A stretch of 23,649 nucleotides of DNA from CAYJPA01 sp964371945 (GCA_964371945.1 CAYJPA010000089.1:1-23649); one strand, 5' to 3'; positions 1-7,980 are shown, counted from the first letter of the stretch. Made by a program: numbers and translations. Notes: generated from the letters alone by a model not told the origin.

Positions 1-302
1 ACCCAGTGCCGGAGGCCGCCTAACCTACCACGTTATTGTGAACTGGACCACTAAGCTATCAATCAAAGAGGCGTTCGAGCAGGATGTTTTCTCCTGCATA
101 CACTGCGCGCGCAAAGCCGGCGAGTCGATTGACTGCCTTGTGCCTCTACTCCGCTAATTTAAGCCCGGCGAGGCTGTCTAGGACCAGTTTCCCCGGCGCC
201 GATAGCCGGTACCCCAGCGCGCTCCGCCACGTAGTAATCATGTCGTCTCACATCCCAAGACCGGGTTGTTCAGTCAGCTGCAAGAACATGGAGCGATCGG
301 GT
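1..302. other. Left-edge region without recognisable gene
   Basis: No open frame here shows a start with a ribosome-binding site or a motif I can recognise. The only long plus-strand frame, starting near 84, is rich in Ser, Arg and Pro and reads through the downstream terminator, as a chance frame would. The stretch may be the end of a neighbouring unit cut by the window edge. Confidence 0.4.
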
Positions 303-339
303 CAAAGCAAAAAGAGTGGGCGCCAAGGTCGGCGCCCAC
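303..339 (-). terminator. Rho-independent terminator of the secreted-protein gene
   Basis: A perfect 9-bp stem (GTGGGCGCC at 316-324 with GGCGCCCAC at 331-339) encloses a 6-nt loop. Read on the minus strand it is followed by the T-rich run TCTTTTTGCTTT. It lies about 20 nt past the stop codon of the minus-strand gene ending at 361. Confidence 0.85.
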
Positions 340-360
340 GGATTGAAGTCGAGTCGTTAC

Positions 361-921
361 CTACGGTTGTGGTCCCCGGCCGATCAATCCTTCGGCCAAG
401 AAGATCGTGACGGTGGTTTTGCCATCAGTGGTTGGCTCCATCCAAGCGACGCCGGCGTATCCCGAATCATTCAGTTCTCGCAGTGGGATGACGAGACCTG
501 GAGGTGCATCGCTGCGCATGTGCAAACGAATCTGGCCGGCGATCTCGCCGCAGGCGACGTAATTGTCGATGTTTTCGGAACTCTCATGCACATTGACCGC
601 ATACTGGCCCGCCAACAGATCGGCGAGCGCGACATCGACCGTCGTCACACTCGTCAGTACTTCAGTGGCATGGATCATTGCCGGTTGCGAGGACGGAGTC
701 GCGGTTGTGTCCGCGACGGGCGCCAGCGCAATCTCCGAAAGCGGGAACGCGACCGCGCCGAGCGTGTCGCATGTTCCCTCATGGATGTGTGCGGGCAACG
801 CGGCTGATTCAGCGGTTGGCGTGGCATCCTGTGCGTACGAGCTCGCTCCTCCGATCAAGCTCAGAACCAGGGCTAGACCCGCTAAAACCGCCGCTGTCCC
901 GCGTATCACCTTGGTGTGCAT
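361..921 (-). CDS. Secreted HIHEG-type (CHRD-like) protein of unknown function
   Basis: Predicted 186-aa exported protein. The ATG at 921 was chosen over the more upstream in-frame start because AAGGAG lies 7 nt before it (929-934). A Sec signal peptide is clear: basic MHTKVIRG, a hydrophobic stretch at residues 9-27, and likely cleavage after SYA at residue 30, giving a mature end of QDATPTAE. The mature part has HIHEGTC at 45-51, a later NVHES segment and a YVACGE segment, which recall small beta-rich proteins of the CHRD type and secreted proteins I associate with Thermomicrobia. No catalytic motif is visible. The two His-rich segments and two cysteines could bind a metal, but that is inference. 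It is monocistronic, with its own terminator and a palindrome over its promoter. Function unknown. Confidence 0.75.
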   Translation of the reverse strand: MHTKVIRGTAAVLAGLALVLSLIGGASSYAQDATPTAESAALPAHIHEGTCDTLGAVAFPLSEIALAPVADTTATPSSQPAMIHATEVLTSVTTVDVALADLLAGQYAVNVHESSENIDNYVACGEIAGQIRLHMRSDAPPGLVIPLRELNDSGYAGVAWMEPTTDGKTTVTIFLAEGLIGRGPQP

Positions 922-928
922 CGATCTT

Positions 929-934
929 CTCCTT
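929..934 (-). promoter_or_regulatory. Ribosome-binding site deciding the start at 921
   Basis: AAGGAG on the minus strand, 7 nt from ATG 921. The upstream in-frame start at 957 has no comparable site. Confidence 0.75.
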
Positions 935-965
935 GACGAGGACGTTCGACCGTCCAATCGTTGAA

Positions 966-980
966 TACCCTAGTAGGGTA
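966..980. promoter_or_regulatory. Palindromic operator, CsoR/RcnR-like
   Basis: TACCCTA-G-TAGGGTA is a perfect 7-bp inverted repeat around one base. It overlaps the -10 box of the minus-strand gene starting at 921. The form (TACCC facing GGGTA) resembles operators of the CsoR/RcnR/FrmR family of metal- or aldehyde-sensing repressors. The palindrome and position are seen directly; the regulator family is inferred and no csoR gene lies in the window. Confidence 0.5.
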
Positions 981-995
981 GAGTAAATGCCGCAA
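967..995 (-). promoter_or_regulatory. Sigma-A-type promoter of the secreted-protein gene
   Basis: On the minus strand TTGCGG (990-995) is separated by 17 nt from TAGGGT (967-972). Spacing is optimal and both boxes keep the most conserved bases. The -10 box lies inside the palindrome at 966-980, so a bound protein would block RNA polymerase. Confidence 0.5.
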
Positions 996-1375
996 CTTCT
1001 TCGACGGATTTCCATGCCCTGATGTGTCAATCGCGCAACCACTGGGGACGGAATCAATAACGTTACCCGTGGTTCGGACGGCCTCATCCACGGGTTCTGC
1101 AAATGGAACGCGCGAGGACTCGACGCACATCCCAAGCGACGGGTCGCTCGATTGCCAATCTCGTTGATCAGAATCCAGATCGTTCAGAGCCAAATTCGAT
1201 CCGGCATTCAACTATGCGAATAGCGTCATGCCGAGTCGAGCAACGAACTACGTCGTTCAGCGGATGTCGGGAACAACGTGCATGTCCATGATTCTTGTGT
1301 GGCCAGGTGTATGCCACCCGATCGTTGCGAACGTTGCACTCGTCGGTGTTGTTGTTATTTGGGAGCATTAATGAA
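996..1375. other. Intergenic region between divergent genes
   Basis: This separates the divergent secreted-protein and SH3b genes. I see no supported gene, RNA or strong hairpin. Short frames here lack ribosome-binding sites and recognisable motifs. It presumably holds the promoter of the SH3b gene, but no convincing -35/-10 pair is visible. Confidence 0.4.
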
Positions 1376-2131
1376 ATGAATCGTTCTCTAGATTCTCGTG
1401 GCAATCTGCCTGCTTCAGCCGGAACCCTCATGTCTCGTCGTTCATTTACCCGTTCGTTAATTGGCGCCGGCGCCGTTGCATTTGCCGCCGCTTCAGGCAT
1501 CGCGACCGGCATCAGCGACGCGCTCGCGGATGATACCGGCTTCTTTCGCACGACCTCTTCGGTGAACCTACGCATCGGGCCCAGCACGCGGCGGAGCGTC
1601 CTCCACGTTCTGCCGGCGAATGCGATGGTCACGTCCCTTCGGGCATCGAAAAATGGGTTCCGCAAGGTCTCCTATTTCGGCACCGCCGGCTGGGTTCATC
1701 AGGACTTCTTGACGGTAACGAATGGCGGAAGCAGCGACCAACCGCCGGTTCCGACGGGGTTTGCCGTGACTAATACGTCAGTCAACTTTCGGTCTCAGCC
1801 TTCGACATCTTCAAGTGTGATTCGGGTTCTGCCAGCCGGCAAAACTGTTGAGGTCTTCAATTTTTGGCAGAACGGCTTTCGCATGGCCGGTTTTGCCCAA
1901 CAGACGGGATGGATCTACGAATCCTACCTGGACGAGACCGGAGCCCCTGCAGGTTATGTCACGACGTCAGCCGCGCTCAATCTGCGATCGCAGCCAAGCA
2001 CCTCCGCCAAGGTCATCATCGTCATGCCGAAGGGCTCAGCCGTGCGCTGGACAGACGAGGTCTCGAACGGCTTCAGGCGGGTCAATTTCCAAGGCACAAA
2101 CGGCTGGGCATTCGACGATTACTTGAAGTAG
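1376..2131 (+). CDS. Tat-exported protein with three SH3b domains
   Basis: Predicted 251-aa cell-surface or secreted protein. The ATG at 1376 is chosen because GGGAG sits 10 nt upstream; an internal ATG at 1430 would still keep the export signal. A twin-arginine motif SRRSFTR lies at residues 20-26, followed by a hydrophobic stretch and a probable cleavage site after ALA at 51. The rest is three bacterial SH3 repeats at about 57-113, 129-186 and 194-250. Each starts with VNLR/VNFR/LNLR, continues with a P-S-T segment and ends with GW(V/I/A) plus an aromatic-Leu pair. Such domains bind peptidoglycan or other wall ligands. There is no catalytic domain, so a binding or wall-anchoring role is likely; the ligand is unknown. 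Confidence 0.85.
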   Translation: MNRSLDSRGNLPASAGTLMSRRSFTRSLIGAGAVAFAAASGIATGISDALADDTGFFRTTSSVNLRIGPSTRRSVLHVLPANAMVTSLRASKNGFRKVSYFGTAGWVHQDFLTVTNGGSSDQPPVPTGFAVTNTSVNFRSQPSTSSSVIRVLPAGKTVEVFNFWQNGFRMAGFAQQTGWIYESYLDETGAPAGYVTTSAALNLRSQPSTSAKVIIVMPKGSAVRWTDEVSNGFRRVNFQGTNGWAFDDYLK

Positions 2132-2198
2132 TCAATTCAGCCGTTCATTGGTTTGAGAACGATGGCGCGATTGACCCATCGCCTTCATGCCGATTCGC

Positions 2199-3497
2199 TC
2201 ACGTGGTCGGTGTCGCTTCCGGAGAGGCCACCGGGTTTGCTAAAACCGGGACACCGGTAAGGTATTCGATTGCCTTCGCCAGCTGTATGTCGAAGTTCGG
2301 ATCGGCGGCGTCTGTCGCGACCAGGACATCGGGTTGAATGCCCTCGCCCTGGATGCGGTGTTGATTCGGAGTCAGCCATTCCGCGAACGTGATGCGTGCC
2401 GAGGATCCATCCGCAAAGTCATGAACTCGCTGCACGGAACCCTTGCCGAACGTCCGTGCTCCGATAATGGTCGCTCGCTCATAATCGCGAAGCGCTCCGG
2501 CGACAATCTCGGATGCGCTCGCCGTTCCCTCGTTCACAAGCACGACCAGTGGTATGTCGAAGAGCTTGAGATCGCCCTCGATGATCGGTTCGGCGGTTCG
2601 CTCGGAGCCATCGGGATTGAGATCTTCATAGAGCGCTGGACCGCGCTCAGCCGCGACGAAGCGGCCGATCATTTCTTGGGCGCTCGTGACCCATCCTCCT
2701 CCGTTGTTGCGGAGATCGAGCACGATTCCAGTTGCGCCTTCGTCGACAGCTTTTTGTAGCGCGGCGTCCAGCTCGGCGGTGGTCTTGTCGCCGAAAACGG
2801 TGACCTGAATATAGGCAAGCTTCACGTCCGTCAGCGGGCGGTACACGACCGATTGCACGGGGATCCGGCCGCGCACGACGTCGATGTCGAAGGTGGCCTC
2901 GACGCCTGGGCGGCGAATGGTTAAGCGAACGGTCGTGCCCTCGAGTCCGCGCACGAGATTGAGGGCGTCTTCCTCGTTGGTCTTGGTCAGCGGTTGGCCG
3001 CCGGCCGCCAATATGACGTCGCCTGCTTTCAGGCCCGCTGCCTCTGCTGGAGAACCAGGCATTGGCGAGATGATCGTCAGCTCGCCGTTCGGAAAGTCGA
3101 CCCACACTCCAATTCCCTGGTATTCGCCGCTTAACTGCTCCCGCATTACAGTCTGTTCCGCGGGAATCAGAAAGGTCGAATAGTCGTCGAGAGTCGACAT
3201 CATGCCTTGGATCGCGGCGTACTCGACATTCTTGTCAAACTCGGCGGCTGCAGTGGGATCGGCCGGGTTGCCGAAGTACTCGTCATCCACCAGATCGCGA
3301 ACCTGGTCGTAATTGGTTGCGCCGGCCGCATCTCCACCGTTCGACGTCACAGACGTGCTGCCGTCGTTGATTAGGTCGCGCTCCGCGAGCATTCCGGCGC
3401 CGAACCCGGTTACCGCAATGAGAAATCCAAGCCCGAATACCAACGTGGACCGCCAATAGGCGTCCGGATGTCGCTTGCTCTGTTGTTGATGGTCCAT
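2199..3497 (-). CDS. C-terminal processing peptidase, S41 family (CtpA-like)
   Basis: Predicted 432-aa membrane-anchored serine protease. Residues 18-38 form one N-terminal membrane helix, so the rest is outside the cytoplasm. An S41 N-terminal region with the DDYSTFL segment (104-110) precedes a PDZ domain at about 120-205 (GIGV; AGLKAGDVI). The peptidase core holds a Ser/Lys dyad: Ser327 in NEGTASASE and Lys352 in FGKGSVQ, with the 25-residue spacing usual for plant and bacterial CtpA. DLRNNGGG (261-268) is the typical strand before the active site. The C-terminus is a Pro/Ala/Thr-rich tail. The family trims C-termini of exported proteins or degrades damaged ones. The gene is divergent from coaX across a 124-bp gap; its ribosome-binding site is weak. 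All key residues are intact. Confidence 0.93.
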   Translation of the reverse strand: MDHQQQSKRHPDAYWRSTLVFGLGFLIAVTGFGAGMLAERDLINDGSTSVTSNGGDAAGATNYDQVRDLVDDEYFGNPADPTAAAEFDKNVEYAAIQGMMSTLDDYSTFLIPAEQTVMREQLSGEYQGIGVWVDFPNGELTIISPMPGSPAEAAGLKAGDVILAAGGQPLTKTNEEDALNLVRGLEGTTVRLTIRRPGVEATFDIDVVRGRIPVQSVVYRPLTDVKLAYIQVTVFGDKTTAELDAALQKAVDEGATGIVLDLRNNGGGWVTSAQEMIGRFVAAERGPALYEDLNPDGSERTAEPIIEGDLKLFDIPLVVLVNEGTASASEIVAGALRDYERATIIGARTFGKGSVQRVHDFADGSSARITFAEWLTPNQHRIQGEGIQPDVLVATDAADPNFDIQLAKAIEYLTGVPVLANPVASPEATPTT

Positions 3498-3570
3498 TTA
3501 GCAAATCCATTTCTGAGATGAGGTGTCGCCTGTTGAGCGCGGACACCAAAGCGCCCGCGGCTTTCCTCCG

Positions 3571-3576
3571 TATAAT
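3571..3576 (+). promoter_or_regulatory. Candidate -10 box for coaX
   Basis: A perfect TATAAT in the divergent ctpA-coaX gap. A good -35 box at 16-18 nt is not visible, so the call rests on the -10 alone. Initiation would fall near 3583, at the ATG of a 13-codon frame that runs into coaX. Confidence 0.4.
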
Positions 3577-3621
3577 CGGCCATATGGCGCCGCAAGATCG
3601 AATTGACGGTGATCGGAGACG

Positions 3622-4452
3622 ATGAATCGCATGCTCTTGATGATTGATGTCGGGAACACGAACACCGTCTTCGGTGTCAATAGTCTTGCGGACGAGTCAA
3701 AACGGGTCTTCACGTCGTGGCGGGTTGCCTCGAGCCGCGAGCGAATGGCCGACGAATGGTACGCGCTCGTGCATCCGTTGCTCGAATCACGATCGATCGA
3801 TCCTGCTGCTTTTTACGGCGCGATCATATCGAGCGTCGTGCCGGCAATCACCGTCGCGCTCAGAGAACTGCTGGATCGTCACTTCGGCATCACGCCGCTG
3901 ATCGTCAGCCACAAGTTGGATCTCGGGATCTCGATCAAGACCGACAACCCCGAAGAGGTGGGGACCGATCGACTCGTCAACAGCGCCGTCGCGTTTGCAA
4001 TGTTCGGCGGCCCCGTGATCGTGGTGGACCTGGGAACGGCAACCAAGATCGAAGCGGTCACCGCTGCCGGCGATTATCTGGGCGGCGTGATCGCGCCCGG
4101 TTTGGGCCTGAGTCTCGATGCACTCGCCAGCCGGGCCGCCCGGCTCTACGCCGTCGAGCTGCGACTTCCTCAGGCCGCGATCGGCCGAAATACCGTCAAC
4201 GCTGTCCAATCAGGAGTAGTGACCGGTCATGCCGCGATGATCGAAGGCATGGTCAATCGCGTCCAGATCGAGCTCGGCGGCGCCAACAACGTGATTCTTA
4301 CAGGCGGGTATAGCTCCGCGCTTATCCGAGCCACGTCCGTGGTCACTGACTATATTCCGGATTTGACGCTTCAGGGCCTCAGGTATCTTTTCGATCGGAA
4401 CAGTCAGGTTCCCGGCGCTTCGATGCTCGAGATCGAGGAGATGATCCCCTGA
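3622..4452 (+). CDS. coaX: Type III pantothenate kinase
   Basis: 276-aa cytosolic kinase that phosphorylates pantothenate, the first step of coenzyme A synthesis. It belongs to the ASKHA fold. Visible motifs are the N-terminal phosphate-binding DVGNTNTVFG (9-18), GTDR with the catalytic Asp (114-117), DLGTATK (136-142), GGVIAPG (154-160), IGRNTVNAVQSG (187-198) and TGGYS (227-231). Length fits the family at roughly 250-270. The start is not certain: ATG 3622 has GGAG only 3 nt upstream, while ATG 3631 would give 12 nt and the MLLMIDVGN start common in the family. Type III enzymes resist feedback by CoA, which is family knowledge. No other CoA gene is nearby. Confidence 0.95.
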   Translation: MNRMLLMIDVGNTNTVFGVNSLADESKRVFTSWRVASSRERMADEWYALVHPLLESRSIDPAAFYGAIISSVVPAITVALRELLDRHFGITPLIVSHKLDLGISIKTDNPEEVGTDRLVNSAVAFAMFGGPVIVVDLGTATKIEAVTAAGDYLGGVIAPGLGLSLDALASRAARLYAVELRLPQAAIGRNTVNAVQSGVVTGHAAMIEGMVNRVQIELGGANNVILTGGYSSALIRATSVVTDYIPDLTLQGLRYLFDRNSQVPGASMLEIEEMIP

Positions 4453-4457
4453 GCGGT

Positions 4458-4480
4458 TGCCCTCTCGCAGAGAGCATTTT
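4458..4480 (+). terminator. Weak terminator after coaX
   Basis: TGCCCTCT (4458-4465) pairs with AGAGAGCA (4469-4476), one mismatch, 3-nt loop, followed by a short TTTT. It begins 6 nt past the coaX stop codon. Confidence 0.4.
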
Positions 4481-4511
4481 CCGAGCTCATGCGCTTGTCG
4501 CTTCATGAATC

Positions 4512-4517
4512 TATAAT
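4512..4517 (+). promoter_or_regulatory. Candidate -10 box for the EF-G paralogue
   Basis: A perfect TATAAT after the coaX terminator. A TTGTCG lies only 11 nt upstream, too close for a normal -35, so the promoter is incomplete by eye. Confidence 0.35.
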
Positions 4518-4754
4518 GGTTCAAACCAAGCCGGCTTCTGGCCAAAGGCGCAGCTCACCTTGATCTCCCCACGGCTATGAAACGGCGGGTCTGGCGGACG
4601 TACCCATCCGGCGGGCCGGGGCGTTCCTTCGGAGCCTGTGGTAGAGAATCTGTTTCGACGCCACGCTCCCAAACCTCACATCTCGGCACGTTCGCAATCC
4701 GGCGGGCGTAATGAGCTGGGAGCTCCCCATCTTCCGTCGGTGGAGCGTCGTTCG

Positions 4755-4761
4755 AGGGAGG
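4755..4761 (+). promoter_or_regulatory. Strong ribosome-binding site fixing a GTG start
   Basis: AGGGAGG, 7 nt before GTG 4769. It supports the GTG as the true start of the EF-G paralogue, which has no ATG nearby. Confidence 0.8.
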
Positions 4762-4768
4762 TTAACTG

Positions 4769-6856
4769 GTGAATCAGTACACTCCGGATCGGATCCGAAA
4801 CGTCGGGCTGTTTTCGCATGGTGGCGCTGGGAAGACGTCGCTGGCCGAGGCGATGTTGTACGACACCAAGACGGTAACACGGCTCGGACGCATCGAAGAC
4901 GGCAATACGGTCTGCGATTTCGATCCAGATGAGATCAAGCGGCGCATTTCAGTCAATGCCTCAATCGCACCGCTCGAGTGGCGTGAAACAAAGATCAATG
5001 TGGTCGACACGCCTGGGTACGCCGACTTTGTGGGCGACGTCAAGTCCGCGCTGCGAGTCGTCGACGCCGCGATCATTGTTCTGGACGCCTCTGCAGGCGT
5101 CGAGGTCGGCACTGAGCAGGCCTGGCGATTTGCCGAGGAGTCCGATCTTCCGCGGATGATGTTCATCAACAAAATGGACCGCGAAAACGCGGATTTTTCC
5201 CGCGCTCTCGAATCGGCCCGCGAATTTTTCGGAAAACGCGTGGCGCCTATTCAGATGCCAATCGGGTCGGAAAAAAACTTCAAAGGGATCGTCGATCTCC
5301 TCACCGAAAAAGCCTTCATGTTCCATGACAACCACGACGGTGGATATGAGATCGTCCCGATTCCCGCCGAGATCGAAGAAGCGTGTCGAACCTTCCGGCA
5401 GCAGTTGGTCGAGGCGATCGCCGAGCAAGACGAAGACCTGATGGTCCGTTACCTCGAAGACGACCCAATCTCCACCGGCGAGCTGATTGCCGGTCTGGAG
5501 CACTGCGTCGAGCTTGGACTGGTCGTCCCGGTGCTCTGCGGTTCGGCGACCGGGAATCGCGGCATTCAGCCGTTTCTGGATGCGCTGGTTGACTATCTGC
5601 CAGGCGCGGATCGTTGGCCGGAAAATGCCTCGATCAACGGCGAGGAGGCGGAGCTCAAGGTCGATCCCAACGGCCCCTTGGCCGCGGTCGTCTTCAAAAC
5701 GCTGGCCGATCCGCATGTCGGCCGCCTTTCGTACTTCAGAGTTTTTTCAGGAACATTCAAGTCGAATTCGCAGGTCTTCAACGGCACCAATGAGAAGCCC
5801 GAGCGAGTCGGCCAGCTCTTTTTTATCCGCGGCAAAGAGCACGTCAACACCGATGTCGTCCGTGCGGGCGATATCGCTGCAGTCGGCAAGCTGGCCTCGA
5901 CATTGACCGGTGATACGCTCTGCGAAGAAGCGCACCGGCTCACGATTCACGGGGTCGATTTCCCGGAGCCGGCGTACGCCGCATCCGTCACGCCGAAGAC
6001 GAAAGCCGATCTCGACAAGATGGGTCAGGCGCTGCACCGGATCGTCGAAGAAGACCCTTCGCTGCACCTCAGCCGGGATCCACTCACTGGCGAGAACATC
6101 CTCTCGGGGCTTGGCGAGCCGCATGTGCAAATCGCACTCGATCGGATGACCCGCCGCTTTGGGGTCAATGTCGATGTCGGATTGCCCAGGGTGCCGTACC
6201 GGGAGACGATCTCGGCAAAAACGATGGCGGAGTACAAGCACAAAAAGCAAACCGGCGGCGCCGGTCAATATGGTCACGTCTTCCTGGAGCTCGAGCCGAT
6301 CGAAGACGGGGAGTTTGAATTCGGGGACCGCATCGTCGGTGGTTCAGTTCCCAAGAACTTTATTCCTGCCGTCGAAAAGGGAGTGCGCGAAGCGCTCGAA
6401 GCCGGCCCCCTCGCTGGGTACCCAGTAGTCAAGGTGCGCGTGACCTTGACCGACGGCAGCTATCACGATGTCGACTCGAACGAAATGGCGTTCAAGATCG
6501 CCTCGAAAGAGGCCTTCAAGAAAGGCGTGCTGCAGGCGAAGCCCGTGTTGATGGAGCCGTTGGTCAATCTTCACGTAACCGTGCCGGAGAACTATACGGG
6601 CGATGTGATGAGCGATCTCAACGGCAAGCGGGCGCAGGTCAGCGGCATGAACCCGACCGGCAATGGTTTGACCGTGATCGATGCCATCGTGCCGGCGGCC
6701 GAGATTCAGCGGTATGCGACCGATCTGCGCTCGATCACGCAGGGCCGCGGCTCATTCAACTCGACCTTTTCGCACTACAGCACGGTGCCACCGAATCTTG
6801 CCGAGCAGATCAAAGCGGCTGCCGCAAAGGCGCACGAAGCCGGCAATCACGCGTAG
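4769..6856 (+). CDS. Elongation factor G-like GTPase (EF-G2 type)
   Basis: 695-aa translational GTPase with GTG start. G domain: HGGAGKTSL P-loop (17-25), DTPGYADF G3 (80-87), NKMD G4 (134-137) and GSA G5 (258-260). Domain II begins near 302 (GPLAAVVFK); domain IV has the typical TGGAGQYGHV; domain V ends with a SITQGRGSF segment. Overall order and length match EF-G. However, the switch I region (about 50-66, DFDPDEIKRRISVNAS) lacks the RGITI signature of the canonical factor, where Thr senses the gamma-phosphate. This, and the absence of ribosomal-protein or EF-Tu genes next to it, points to the EF-G2/FusA2-like paralogue group (Thermus EF-G2, actinobacterial FusA2) rather than the main translocase. 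It may act in ribosome recycling or under special conditions; that is inference. Confidence 0.9.
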   Translation: MNQYTPDRIRNVGLFSHGGAGKTSLAEAMLYDTKTVTRLGRIEDGNTVCDFDPDEIKRRISVNASIAPLEWRETKINVVDTPGYADFVGDVKSALRVVDAAIIVLDASAGVEVGTEQAWRFAEESDLPRMMFINKMDRENADFSRALESAREFFGKRVAPIQMPIGSEKNFKGIVDLLTEKAFMFHDNHDGGYEIVPIPAEIEEACRTFRQQLVEAIAEQDEDLMVRYLEDDPISTGELIAGLEHCVELGLVVPVLCGSATGNRGIQPFLDALVDYLPGADRWPENASINGEEAELKVDPNGPLAAVVFKTLADPHVGRLSYFRVFSGTFKSNSQVFNGTNEKPERVGQLFFIRGKEHVNTDVVRAGDIAAVGKLASTLTGDTLCEEAHRLTIHGVDFPEPAYAASVTPKTKADLDKMGQALHRIVEEDPSLHLSRDPLTGENILSGLGEPHVQIALDRMTRRFGVNVDVGLPRVPYRETISAKTMAEYKHKKQTGGAGQYGHVFLELEPIEDGEFEFGDRIVGGSVPKNFIPAVEKGVREALEAGPLAGYPVVKVRVTLTDGSYHDVDSNEMAFKIASKEAFKKGVLQAKPVLMEPLVNLHVTVPENYTGDVMSDLNGKRAQVSGMNPTGNGLTVIDAIVPAAEIQRYATDLRSITQGRGSFNSTFSHYSTVPPNLAEQIKAAAAKAHEAGNHA

Positions 6857-6884
6857 CCTCCTAGATTTCGACGAACGTCGGACC

Positions 6885-6923
6885 AGGCGCCCAAATGGGG
6901 GAGCAGCGGGCGCCTTCTATCTC
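6885..6923 (+). terminator. Hairpin after the EF-G paralogue
   Basis: AGGCGCCC (6885-6892) pairs perfectly with GGGCGCCT (6908-6915), with a 15-nt loop, followed by TCTATCTC. The weak T-run makes this a partial terminator; a stronger hairpin follows at 6986. Confidence 0.4.
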
Positions 6924-6985
6924 AGGGTCACCTCGGAGCAAGTTCATTCATGATCTCGACGTTCGTGGAAGCCGATTACCTTGAG

Positions 6986-7029
6986 TGACGGCGGGGAGAT
7001 GTTTCATCCCGCCGTCAGTTCTCTTCTTC
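6986..7029 (+). terminator. Terminator of the EF-G transcription unit
   Basis: A perfect 10-bp stem (TGACGGCGGG at 6986-6995 with CCCGCCGTCA at 7008-7017) is followed on the plus strand by the pyrimidine-rich GTTCTCTTCTTC. The minus strand has no T-run beyond the stem, so it serves the plus-strand unit. Confidence 0.6.
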
Positions 7030-7142
7030 AACTACAATGTTGCGTTGAGCGAGGCAGCTCAAATGGCTCCGGAGTTCGTGTTAACAGCGGGAACCAAGGT
7101 CCCGAGGAACGCCGTCAGTCGTTCTCGTTGCGAATCCACTTA

Positions 7143-7538
7143 CTAACTCCCTGAAGCGAACTTATCTGAAAAGTGCTCGACTGCTGAGGCTAAGTACGCG
7201 GCCCGCTTCATCTCTCCGCGGCTGAGCGGACACCCGAGGTTTGCATGATCCACGCCGTAACTTGGGGTGACGAAGGTGATCCATCCAGATTTCAGAAGAC
7301 TCGCGTCTTTCAACATGACACTTACAGGTTCGCGAAATGAGAGCGTGATCTCCTGCTCCTGCTGCATTCCGTAGATACGTTCGTGATGTAAAACGACCTT
7401 GTCCGCGTACACCGTTACCTGAAAGCCAGTGAATTCCGCAATGATCACTGGCGAGCGCCGATCGGGCGCCGGGTCGTCGTTCTCTAGGAACTTGCCGCCG
7501 AACTCTCGATGAGGTGAAAATCCTTTCGGTATGGGCAT
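7143..7538 (-). CDS. Hypothetical protein, possible bacterial PH-like fold
   Basis: 131-aa cytosolic-looking protein without signal peptide or membrane helix. The ATG at 7538 has GGGG about 11 nt upstream; the frame extends further but the extra part (Arg/Pro-rich) does not look coding. Residues 31-92 alternate hydrophobic residues as beta strands (FTGFQVTVYADKVVL, then EITLSFREPVSVML, then SGWITFVTP). The G-W-I-T-F strand near 85-89 recalls the DUF4429/bacterial PH domain pattern, in which a small barrel binds lipid or protein partners. The C-terminus is helical. The identification is by pattern only. The membrane-protein gene at 7669-7980 lies 130 nt upstream on the same strand, so the two could share a transcript. 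Confidence 0.6.
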   Translation of the reverse strand: MPIPKGFSPHREFGGKFLENDDPAPDRRSPVIIAEFTGFQVTVYADKVVLHHERIYGMQQEQEITLSFREPVSVMLKDASLLKSGWITFVTPSYGVDHANLGCPLSRGEMKRAAYLASAVEHFSDKFASGS

Positions 7539-7668
7539 CGAGCACTGTCCCCTTGCTTGGTGAGGCGGCCGTCTTTTTATGGCGGAATCGCAGTGCCGTC
7601 CGGAATCGACGGAGGCGCCTGTCAACGTCGAGTGCGTCGGTTTCGGACTCAACCACCAGAGGACTGTT

Positions 7669-7980
7669 CTAGCCGCCGCCGCTCGCCGCGGAAATGGCGA
7701 ACAAAGCGACAATCACGACCGTGATCGGAATTCCTACCGTCGGCTTCCACTGGATGAGCTTCCAATCGAGCCAAAACGCCAGGAGCGCGAGTCCAACCGC
7801 CGTGACGATCGCGAAAAGCACCAATTTGACGAAGAGCATGACGAGGTAGTCCTCGCCATCGCCGATCTGCCACACATCGCCCCACCAGTGAAAGAGGTAG
7901 ATGGGCTGAACTCCTCCCGTAATCGGGCCGATTGACCAGCGCACATCAACTTGCCGCGCGTACCAAAACGGCCCACCCAC
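7669..7980 (-). CDS. Small two-helix membrane protein
   Basis: Predicted 103-aa protein with GTG start at 7980 and only a weak ribosome-binding site, so the start is uncertain. Residues 1-45 are rich in Trp and aromatic residues. Two membrane helices are predicted at about 47-70 and 82-99, joined by a short LDWKLIQWKP loop, and the chain ends in a Ser/Gly tail. I do not recognise the family. It lies upstream of the PH-like gene on the same strand, which hints at a joint membrane-linked role, but this is speculative. Confidence 0.5.
   Translation of the reverse strand: MGGPFWYARQVDVRWSIGPITGGVQPIYLFHWWGDVWQIGDGEDYLVMLFVKLVLFAIVTAVGLALLAFWLDWKLIQWKPTVGIPITVVIVALFAISAASGGG

Larger units (their letters stand above)
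4453..4768. other. Leader region between coaX and the EF-G paralogue
   Basis: No gene is supported. A hairpin close behind coaX (4458-4476) and a TATAAT at 4512-4517 suggest that coaX transcription ends here and a new unit starts, with a 5' leader of about 245 nt before the GTG at 4769. The leader has several short GC-rich palindromes but no riboswitch class I recognise. Confidence 0.4.

Noticed and set aside
4961..5716. 251-codon minus-strand frame
   Set aside because: It lies within the G domain of the EF-G paralogue on the opposite strand and shows no motif.
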